This document shows, piece by piece, positions 33,258-44,200 of a DNA stretch of 64,000 bases. A model generated the notes under the pieces. That model was not told where the DNA came from and made no database searches. It saw nothing but the letters and a program-made list of their open reading frames with translations. The stretch is from NCBI GenBank assembly GCA_963971405.1, contig OZ020491.1:4780910-4844909 (forward strand), read 5' to 3'. The position numbers were made by a program, and so were the translations under genes. The stretch comes from Psococerastis gibbosa. Taxonomy: Eukaryota > Arthropoda > Insecta > Psocodea > Psocidae. Within the stretch, counting starts at the first letter, position 1, and each line of letters begins with the position of its first letter.

Positions 33258-35079
33258 GTAAAAATAGCAACAATGATTGAGTAGCTTATTTTCTTTTCAC
33301 AGAGGGAAGATCCAAGTCCAGCGCATGACTAGCAACACTCTCACAAAACACTAAATCGACCTTTATTTTTTAAACAAAAAAACAATAGCACTACTTGTAA
33401 ATTTTGCTAGAATTAATTCTGCAGCTAAAATTCGAAACGCCGACAAGTATACGCAAGCCGAGAGAGAGAATCAACAGCACAGTTGGTAGAGTGGAGGGTT
33501 TCCTTTTTGGCGATGCCTTCGAAGTCAGTGCAACAAAGGGTCCAACAGATTGACTGTCATTTTCAAAGTTACACAAGTGTAACTAACATAACAACAACAA
33601 AGTTATGGATGTTAGCAACTAGGGTAGTTCACAGTAATTAAACTGAATTCCGCTAGATGGCCAGTAACCTGTCCAGGTTATGATTGGCAGGCATAGAGTT
33701 CTGTATAGGAGAGATGGGACATTTGACTGCGCCAAAATATATATTATTTGATGATGACTGGTGATAGGAGGCGCGGGAGAAATTCAAAAATATATAATAA
33801 ATAAATAGTAGAACTCTAGGCTGGCGTAAAGCCCGTAAATTGGTAATTAATAGTTAGTTTGGTGCAAACTTTGCCGTACTGACTAGGAACACGCACAAGT
33901 TCACTTTATATACTGGATACTAAAGTTAAAATATGTGCAAAGCATTTTAACAATAATTCTCTGGGAATTTTATAATTGTATTTTTATAAAATTTTATAAT
34001 TGTATAGTGTTACATGTGTACATTTAATAATTGACTATTAATTGAAATTGAAAAGATACGAACATGTATAACTTTATTTTTAGCTTGGGGGTCAAAGTAA
34101 CGCATTTTTCGAATTAAAATTGTCGTTAAAATGTATCAATAAATATTACTTTACTTCCATGCATAGACCCAATAGGCCCACCAAAGGCCTAAAATAGTTC
34201 TAGAGTTGATTTACAAACTGAACCCACAACGAGTAACAGTTTAAACAGTTAAAGCTGTAATAATTATCCCGTAGATGGCTCGTAAATATGCTAGGTACAT
34301 TAAAAACGGAATAAATTATGCAAACAGTACTGGTAAGGGCTCAAATCGTCAATCGAAATAAAATAAAATGGGAAACTCTCCATTACTACCAACATGGCAA
34401 GATGAAACTCTGCCATTTTGTACAAGAAATGCAGCAATAACTGACCCTTACGTTAATTTGTACAAATTATCTATCATTTTTTTTTGTTTTCTTCCTTTTC
34501 AAGATTTTGTATTTAACTTATATATATATTTATATATATAAATATTCATTAATTTACACATAACTTGGTCTCGTAACTAAGCTAACTTGAAATTTTTATT
34601 CAAAGTCGATTTATCGACTTAGAAACAAACATCGAAAGAAGACTTAATTATTAAATAATTAATCAATTACAGTATTTATTATATATAAACATGAGACACA
34701 AATTAACTACACAAGAGACGAAAAAATCTACTTTACATGTATACTTATATATATAATATTTTTACAGAATTATGTTATCACTTGCTGATGATTGCATTTT
34801 TTGAGAACCTCAACCATCGTTTATTTTAACATCATATACAACCACAAAAAAAATTACAAAAAAATAAATAAAAAAATAATAAACATTGGGGCTAACACGA
34901 TCATTTGTACTACTTTCATTCATTTTGAATGTACAAAGTTTATATTATATACACGTGGCAACAAAAACAACGATAAAAAAAACAATATTTAAATAAATAC
35001 GGACCAGTCTAGGCGACCGACACTCACAGATTTTTGGCAAAATTATCCGGGTTTAAGTTGCGCTCTCGGCCGCCAGAGG
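33258..35079. other. downstream of MED13; probable 3' UTR at the right end
   Basis: The right part of this stretch should be the 3' untranslated region of MED13 on the minus strand. An AATAAA on the minus strand at about 34825-34820 is a candidate polyadenylation signal, roughly 255 bases after the stop; other candidates exist and none can be chosen from sequence alone. The recurring short motif appears at 33695-33750 (TATAGGAGAGATGGGACATT, GACTGCGCCAAAATA). No other gene was seen. Confidence 0.35.
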
Positions 35080-35212
35080 TCAGACGAGTGTCGCCGTCAT
35101 ATGGTACAGCTGCATTAGTACCTGAATGTGGACAGGCAGACAGGACAGCCGGTCCCGCGTGTTTGAGTCGATCGCCAGCCACGAGAGAGCGTTATAACCC
35201 TCCAACACGTAC
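35080..35212 (-). CDS. MED13: MED13 exon 19, last coding exon
   Basis: It follows a CTTCAG acceptor and supplies the last base of an Arg codon split with exon 18. The product reads [12 protein letters not shown], then [18 protein letters not shown], and ends in TGA at 35082-35080. This matches the conserved extreme C-terminus of MED13 proteins, including the QYNALSWL and SCLPIHF blocks. It is 133 bases, easily missed because a longer open frame runs on the other strand. A 4,973-bp intron separates it from exon 18. Confidence 0.93.
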
Positions 35213-38200
35213 CTGAAGGACAAGAAGAGATAGGATAAGAAATGAAGTGATGACAAGAGAGTTCGGGGTGGAAGAAATATTGGGACTGCGATGAGAGCGG
35301 GCGGTACTAGTAATCATTACTATAAGAATAAGGTGACCGTACCTGGCGACGCCTGTAACACTATTGCAACACTCACCCTTGTGGTCGGCTATTGACGATG
35401 AGAGGCCTCTCTGTGCTCTGCCGCTCCTTGTGTGCTTCTTATCTTGTGTCTGTGATTACGTTAGTCACTAGGTACGGGTACGGATTATGATATTAAATAC
35501 GATGATGAAATAAAGTTATAGGTAAGAAAACCGAAATCACTGCCGAGTGCTCTGATAGACAGTTTGCAACTAAACTTGTGTATCTGGTGTCTGCTCGCCT
35601 ACCGCATGTATAGACTTGTCTATGCTCCCCCAGCGAAAAGGGATGTACACACCAGACAGAGAAACTGTTATGAACTACTCCGATCATACAGTATGACACA
35701 ATATATATATGCAATAATAAATTCTTCTCAACAATATATGAAAATTAAAAAAAATAATATGATCTTAAATTCAAGTCCATACAATTATATACTAGACAGA
35801 GGGAACTATCGCCAGATTTCGCGAAGCCCTCTTGACCACCGTGCCATTAATGGAGCGCACCTCTACAAGCCTAACATTTCCTATCAAGTCAGGCAGCGTT
35901 TTTACGACCACACCCAGTGGCCAGGTGCCAGGCACCGTAGCAGCATCTCGAATCCAAACCAACTGACCGATTTTTAAATTGTTTTTAGTGGCTTGTGGCC
36001 ACTTATTCCTCTGTGCTAAGGAATGTAACACTTGCTGGTGCCACACACGCCAGAAACGCAAGTAGATAGATCGTAACCGATCCCATCTCTCGGTAGGTGT
36101 ACGTAACTCTTCAGTTACGATGAACGGAGCTGACGCCATTGGTCCACCGCATATGAAGCTGGATGGACTGATCAAGCTTTCGGGATTCGGATCAGAAGTA
36201 CTATAAGGCCCTAAGTAAGGCTTAGAATTCAGAAGGCTTTCCACCTTAATGAACAGAGTGAGGTATTGTTCATATAGCATATTGCTAGTCAACAACTTTT
36301 TAAGGGTAGCTTTCGCCATTTTGCACATCGGTTCCCAACCCCCGAGCCAAGCTCCATATGGTACGATGTGGGATACCTGTATACCTCTCGTGCACAATTC
36401 AGAAAGTATTTCATTTTTGTTCTCTTCAAGAAAACAGGCGTATTCCTGCAACAGTTTGCCACCTTTGACAAAGTTACCCCCGTTATCAGAAACAATCTTC
36501 CGAGGCAACCCTCTACGTGCCACAAAACGATCCAGAGCGGCTAAATAATCTTTTGTAGACATGCTAGTGATTGGCTCTATGTGACAGCAACGAGTGGCCA
36601 TACACACAAAGATCAAAGCCCATATTTTAGTGGTAGCAGAATTTCGCCGGATGGACACTTTCATAGGATACCAACCGAACGCATCGACTCCAACTTCATC
36701 CCTAAAAGGATGGCAAGGGGTGACCCTAGAACTGGGGAGTGTGCCTTGAATAGGAGACGGAAACACAGGATTGTATTTCGCACAGGTTAGGCAAGAATGA
36801 ATTATAGAACGCATTAAAGAACGTCCCGAAATAATCCAGAATTTCTGCCTGCTGAGGCCTAGGCTTAATGAAGGCCCTGAATGTATAGACAAGTTATGGT
36901 AGTATCTGCAGATCAACGTAGACAGATGACATTTTTTAGGTAGAGTAATGGGATGTGCAACATTGAATGCAATATCAGAAGTTAGAGGCAAGCGACCCCC
37001 CACCCTCATAACACCGTCGGCGTCTAAGAAAGGCGTAAGTGTCAATAACTGTTTAGAAATTTGACCTCTCTTCAACTTGCATATGTCTTCACGAAAGCTA
37101 TATTGTTGCTGTGCTTTTACTAATACAATAGTTGCTGCCGTAATTTCACCTACGTTGGGTGAATAGAGGGAAGTCTGCTTGCGACAGATAGCAATGAAAC
37201 GTAAAACATACGCAACAGTGCGGCATAATTTTGAAAAGGAAGAAAATCGTTCTATCACTGAGCAGAAGAACGGTTGTACTGTATTACATGTTGCCGTTAG
37301 TACGTGAATGTCACGCTTTATTTCTGATAAATCACTATTATCAGAAACATTGGTGTTTATTTTTAAATTCTCCGGAAATAGACTAGAACGCAAAATTGTT
37401 GGCCCATTGAACCAGAGTTGATTGTTTATTAGGCTTTCCGGGTCTAGACCACGTGTTATCGCATCAGCACTATTTTCTGATGAAGAGCAATGAAGAAATG
37501 AAACAGTAATATCCCGGCATAACTCCAGAATATTGGACACGCGATTACCTGCATAAGTTTTCAGTTTATGAGGGGGAATTTTCAGGTAGGCTAATGCTAT
37601 GGTAGAATCGGACATAATAAAATATGACTGTATATTGTACGGTAGTTGACCACTAACAAACCATTTCAGAACTCTACAAGCAAGTTCAATGGATGCTAAT
37701 TCTAGTTGAGGTATAGTTCGATTTATACGTTTTGGACTTAGTTTACTTTTGGCATAGAGTATATTGCTTTGATAGTTTTGTGTAATCTCATCACGAGAAA
37801 CTAAATAAGCACAGGTAGAATACCCCAGAATGGAGGCATCTGCGAATAATACTAGCCAATGAGTGGCATTGGTAAACGTTATGTATCGAGGAATTCGAAT
37901 ATTAGACAGTAGGTGCATTTTAGACGTGAAGTTCAGCCATTTTGACTTAAGGTGCTCAGGTAGAGTACAGTCCCAACCTAAGTCAGAGTGATGGTGCCAT
38001 AAGTTTTGTACAAATGTTTTTAACCAGAAGACCACTGGCTGAAGTAAACCCGAGCTGTCAAATGTCTTGGCTATATAGCTTAGGCAAGTGCGTCTAGTGA
38101 CGTCACCAGAAAAATTATAAATTTTGAAACAGAAATTATCTGAGACTGTTTGCCATTGTAGTCCTAATACAGCTGTTTCTTGACTAGTATTAAGATAACC

Positions 38201-41200
38201 AGAGTCAGAATCTAAGGAGTGCACTGGGTTGCCCAGTCTTTCAGAGGGCAGACCTTCTAACACCTCTGGGCAATTGCTTACAAACTTACCAAGAGGGAAG
38301 GCCCCTAAAGAAAGTAGCTCTGACAGTTCGTGTCGTAGCGAAATAGCTGACTGAATAGACTTTGAACCAATAAAGAAGTCATCACAGTAGGCATACTGTA
38401 ATATAGCTTGTGAAGCATTTGGATGTGAAAGATTATTTTCGATCGCTAATTGTTTAGTACATCTGAGGGCAATAAATGGACTACACTTCAGACCATAAGG
38501 TAAGTGATTTAATTTGCACTCTGTTATTTTCCCTTCAGGCGACGCTCGCGGAGAACCGCAAGCGAGTTCTAGTCGAGCTAATATGTGTATTTTTTCAGAG
38601 TCTTCATGTGTAATTTTAATATTTCTGAAAAAGGTCTCAATATCTGCTGAAAAACATACAGGAAATACACGGGTAGCTAGTATAATATAGTTTAAGTCTC
38701 TTTGTAACTTTGGACCACTATACAGTACTGAATTAAAGTTAGAGCTATCTTTGTTAGCTTTTAGAGTTCCATCGAAAACTAATTTAGCTTTTCCAGCGCT
38801 ATTGTATTTAACGATTTGCGAAAACAGAAAATTATTAGACTGGTTACTGAACGATATTTGATTTTTATTCAGATAATCTTGTAGGGCAGACTGATAAGTA
38901 GAGTAGTCTTTAGGCGACTTTAAGATACGTTTTTCCATTGAGTGAAAACTGGCCATGACACGTGCACGGTTGCAGGCTAGTGTTTCTGTAGGCGTTTTTA
39001 TAGGTAAAGCAACTATAAACCTACCATCTAGATCACGAGAGTGTGTTTGTAGAAAATGGTTTTCAGCGAATACATCATCAGGATTCGGTATTTGGCACTC
39101 ATTTTTAGAGTCAGGAACACATTCCTCGCCTACCGCATGTATAGACTTGTCTAGGTACTGTCACTCAATCCTCCCCAGAGGATCTAAAGCTGTCACGAAG
39201 CGTGGTGACAGCCTCGTCAAGCCTGATATCAGGACACATCAGGACGAAGTGTCACCTGCAGCGAATGTCAATTGTGGACTGCCTCTTGCGACCAGTGTTG
39301 CCAACCGGAAACGGTGGAACACATTTTATGGGACTGCCCACGCATGGATCTAGCCGCGAGGGATAGACTCACAGTTGCCATTAGTCAAGGTTTGGGGCAC
39401 TCGGTCACGGAAGTAAGAGACATGATGGCGTTGGCCCTTGAATTAGGGGTTATAGCCCTAACTCCACTAGGTTGGCTTAGTAATAGAAACAATAAAAAGT
39501 CCTTATTTATTTATTCATCGGTCCTGCAATGCCTTGCAAGGGAGTTGGACGATGCACTCACGATTTAGGAGTAACTAAGTTTGGGCTGTATTTCGGCTTG
39601 CTATTGGCTTAGCCAAGTGGCCGTAGTAAAAAAAAAACTATTAGTAATGACTAGAGAGAGAAACATAGAGGGAAGATGAAGAAGACCCGGGAAGAGATAC
39701 AGAAACCAGATTGAGAAATGTGGGACTGGTACCAGAGAAAGTGTTGAACATTCAGAAGAGAGTTCTAGCCTCAGGGTGGAAAAAACATTCGTGGCGAAGA
39801 TAGCGAGAAGGATACTGCAGAAGTCCGGACACGTAAAGCGAATGGATATCAGCAGGTGCGAGATTCAGAATTGAGATTGGGGACGATCTCAGAAGAGTGG
39901 GACTGGTTCTAGCATTCAGACAGGAGGAGACTCACGTGCCACACCCAGGTGACTGGAGTTGACTATTTATGATGAAAATGATGATCTACCTAATAAACTC
40001 AAGATTGTCAGAGTTCATTCCAATAAGTTATTTTAATTACAAAAAATCTTCCTTTCTGTACCACTACTCTACATGTCCTGTTTTGTAGGTACGCTGTGGG
40101 CACCAAGGAACCTACCGAGTTTAACTCAGTTGAACTGTCGTCTGACACTTCTTTTAAATAAATAAAAACAAAATGGCGGCCGTACCTTAAGACGTCTGTG
40201 GTGATGTGTGAGTCTAGGGGGTGCGCCGTCATTGCTGACTGCTGTTGTAGGAGGTCGTCCGAGTTTTGCTGCACGTTACAACTATGCATGTGGAGCGCAT
40301 GCTTCAGGAACACTGGACACACATTCTCCTTGTGTGGACACGACGCCCAGAACCAGGCGGGCATGGGTCCTGTCGGCGCTGTCGAGACCACGTAGCCCAA
40401 AGCAAGCGGCTGCTGGAGTAGTGTGCCCACGTCTTCACTCGGCTCACCCGGCCCACCGTTCTGAAATAAAAACTAGACGTCAGTCGTTATCAGTGCAGCG
40501 GCTTTCAGATGATGGAATATCAGACTCCTGATTAATGAAATGAAGTTTAATTTCACCGTTGGTTGGAAGTGAGCTCGAGATGAACCGAAACAAAATTCCG
40601 CCCAACCCAACCTTAATGCGTACGTAACCTTCGCCGGGGGCAGGGAATACAGCTGTCGGGCATGTTTCTAAAATTAATATCCCAAATAGAGCAGTAGTCA
40701 ATAAAGAGGACCCCCGCCATTGCTCAGACCTAGCACAAATACAGAAAGGCCACTTACCTAGGGGTTTAATATTAAATAAGCCTTAAAATCACTATTTAAG
40801 AAGATACATTTACTAACAGGGGTAAAGAAGTTTTACACAACCAAATTTCGGTTTCCAACCTATCAGGAGAGGGAGGAAGGTAGAGTAGAAAGGATTCTGT
40901 TGGTTGATGGTGTCACCCTGGCCGGACTGCTGTTATTCCCCAGAGCACTGGACAAAACAAAACTCAGGTGCCTCGGCCAGGATGAAACCAGACAAACAAA
41001 GGAAGAAAAGGGAGTAGTCCTATAGAATAGAAGCACTCACCCTGGAAGGTACAGAGCAGAGAGGATTCTGTTGGTCCATGGTGCCCTCCATGCCGCAGTC
41101 GGCCGGACTGCCCTGCTGACTCAGCGAGTCGTTCCGCCGCGGGCTCGCGCTGGGACTCTGCCCGCCACCCGGCCACGTGCTAAAGATATCGTCGATCTGC

Positions 41201-44200
41201 ATGCCATCAATACCCTCCTGCACGTCGGCGTCTTCCAATGCGCCGAAGATGTCGTCGTCCCCGAGGTCCGGCCCATTGATGTGCTGCTCGTGGAACGCCG
41301 TCTGTGACGACTGCAAGTACAACACATCACAAACGATTATAAATACTGCTGACTCGCAGATAGCTACTAGGGTTGTGTCCAGCAACTCAGATGCAGAATG
41401 CCTGCGGACGATCGAATGCAGGAGATTCCTAGCCAGGTTGAAAGCGTTCAATGTTTCCTCAGACCGTTAGCATTGAAAAGGCGGCCAAGATAGTAAGTGC
41501 AGCTAATGGCAGGAGCGTCACCAGTGAGTGTCACTAAAGTAAAGTAAGTAGGTGTCGCATGTCTTGCTTCGTTGTTTGCTGTCCACCTACCTGAGTGCGG
41601 GCCGAGGTGGGGAACACGAGGATGTGTGTACAGGTGACGTCCGGCGGCGTCGACAACTGACAATTGACCGCCGTCTGGCTGAACCGTTCGTCTGGCGTGA
41701 ACTGGTCTGGCATTACGCGCAACACGGCGTCCGGCTCGAGCGAGACGAGACACGCGCTGACGATGCTCGGTACGTCTGTACTCGGCAGCAAACTGCATTG
41801 GTTACAGATCTCACGCAGGTGTTTGGACGCCTTCACCAGTGACTTTCTGCTCAGCAGCCAACTCCAACCTGAAAGCATACAAAAATCAACTCATAAGTCA
41901 GGTGGTATGGTCATGAGATAAGAAGAACCGGTCCGAGTTTACTCATGCTTTCCAATTGATCAAAATTAGTAGATAGAGAAAATGAGTAATTACATGGTAA
42001 ATAATTTTCCTATGGTTAAATTTCCGATACCTCGGGGGAGGGGGTTGTCCACCTGACGACACTGGAGGTGAGGTAAATTCCAGATAGGTCAGACCAACAC
42101 ATTACCACACCGCAATAATGGCAGGGCACGCAATGCATTTGAGCGTGAATTTTCTATCATTTATAAAAAAAATTTTTTTGCACAAAACCAAATAGGTTTT
42201 TGGGAAAGCAACCTGTCCGGTTTCGTTACTCAATTTAACACCTAAAAGATGCCTGAAGGTAGAAATCATGGATAGAAAGGTTTCGCAGAAAAATTATTTT
42301 TTAGTCATTTTTCTTTAAAATTTAGTTCTTTTTATTTTTTTCACCCCCAGAAACAAACCATCAAGGGGCAAGCGACCCCCGCATTTTGTCAACATTAATA
42401 ACGGCTACAATTTATGTGAATTTTTGGAGAAATAATTTTTTTAGACGTTTTTTGAAAATAAAATCCCCCCAAATTGAGTTAGCCCAAAATAAAAAAAATG
42501 GTCCCGAGGTATGATTTTTGTAAACCGACATGCCAAATTTCATCAAAATCGACCGAGTAGTTTGCCCGAAAATCGATGAACAGACAGACAGACAAACAGA
42601 CAGAGCCACAGACAGACATTTCGTAAAAGCCACTTTTTTGGGTTCCTGGTACCTCAAAACGTGTAAACCCGTTGAAATCTCGGAATCGAAAATTTCGACC
42701 ATCACAAATCTTTCCTTATACTACGTATAAATTGGAAAGCAATAAAACCAAGAGAGAGCAGCAAGGTTTTGGATGGAAAGCGGAGGAGGGACGAGAGAGC
42801 AAAAGCCAAAAAGGCGGATAAACCAAGCTAAGGGACTCGGGATGCGTTTTTCCTAAGCGTTTAGGAAAAACGTTGCGTTTTAACGTGCATATACACGGCA
42901 CCCAGTGAGAAAACGCACCGGTAAAACGCTTGGACGCACTATTTGGAATTCCAAATGAACCGATTCCTTGGGGCATGCGTTTTCTCGGCGGTTAGGCGGG
43001 TAACATGACAACCACAAAATCCATGTCTATTTTCCTACTAAAAATGTCTGCTTGCACGATTTGTTTACTATGAAAAGAAACAAAACGGCGAAGCAACTAC
43101 AACAAGATATTTTTTCTGAACTTTTCGATGCGTTTGAGTCATTTCCGTGCCTCTGGCATTCCAATTAAAAAAAAAATATGAAAAATTACATTAACTGTAG
43201 CTTCTTAATAAGTCTAACATGGGCGTAATCGTACCGATTTAGTAAAAATCGTGATTTAACCCATGGTACACCCTGTCGTTGCTCTTCTTCGAGCTTCATC
43301 TGTAGAATTAGGAGCATTGCAGCAAATTAGTTTTTCTTCTTCCTTTTGGTCTAAGCATGTTAAAAAACTATTTTCGCATTGTATTTTTAATCAAAAATAA
43401 CAATAAACAAAAATGGCGGACGAACGATTTACCGTCGGGAAAAACGCATCGTATATTGTGCCTCTTCACTGCGTTAAAATTGTGCGTTTTAACCTAGGTA
43501 AAACGCACCTAGAACGTTTGGGAAAAACGTCCAGAGAGCCTAAGATGAAGGGAACAAACAGGGAGAGACTGAGACTGAAAGGATATAAAAATGTGTCACA
43601 TCCGGTCAACTGGGGGTTTAAGTCATAATTCACGCGATGTGAAGGTATGGTCTTGTGTAAAAAATAAGCCAGGATTTTGGATGGCAATCGAATGAAGTAG
43701 CAGAAGAAGCCAAGCGAGCAAGAAGGGAGCAGAAAGAGGATAGAGAAACGAGCCACACGCGGGCTGATTATATATGATATATTGACGAGGTTATCTCGAA
43801 ATAGCACCGTGCACATCAATAGCTGCTTGGGATTTTCACAAGAAAGCCCTTAATTTTGAAAAACACCAACGTACCTTTGAGTTCGCCATGCCCTATCCTA
43901 CCGATACGGCCGACAACAAGCCGCCAGGGCTGAACACTTTGCGAGATCACGCCCAGGATAAAGTCCATGAGCTTCTGCAGGCCGATTCGTCGCGCCGACG
44001 CCTTTTTCCGCCTACTCCGGTTCGGAATCTCAATGTTGATGAACGTCGACTCAAAGATGGCGCCCGTCTCGTCGGTAATGACGGTCAGGAGAAACCTCTG
44101 GTCGGCGGAGAGGCAGTAGCTGACATATAACACACCTCCCTGCATCGGCGCCGGCTTGCCGAAGCTCTCGGGTGACTCGATCCGCTCCTTGTGCGGTGCT

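Larger units (their letters stand above)
35354..39153 (-). mobile_element. BEL/Pao LTR retrotransposon, 5' deleted
   Basis: The element lies in the last MED13 intron in the same orientation as the gene. It consists of pol, then a candidate 3' LTR. Gag, protease and almost all of the 5' LTR are missing. A 29-base sequence at 39125-39153 is repeated exactly at 35594-35622 inside the candidate 3' LTR, so I read it as the only remnant of the 5' LTR. A LINE fragment begins directly upstream at 39154. Confidence 0.75.
35213..40185 (-). other. MED13 intron 18, filled with retroelements
   Basis: The longest intron traced. From left to right it holds a candidate LTR, a BEL/Pao pol gene, a 29-bp LTR-like remnant, a LINE 3' end, and an RTE-like LINE tail. 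The rest (39990-40185) shows nothing. Confidence 0.8.
41869..43874 (-). other. MED13 intron 15 with two DNA elements
   Basis: Contains the single-unit TIR element (41949-42741) and a Harbinger-like remnant (42830-43540). GGTTTTGGATGGAAAGCG-like sequence near 42755 recurs in diverged form near 43675. Confidence 0.7.

Noticed and set aside
36249..36790. Plus-strand frames within the BEL/Pao region
   Set aside because: They are complements of the integrase coding sequence and have no resemblance of their own.
38955..39353. 132-codon plus-strand frame spanning the pol start and the LINE
   Set aside because: It crosses the junction of two unrelated elements; the LINE tail reads in a different frame.
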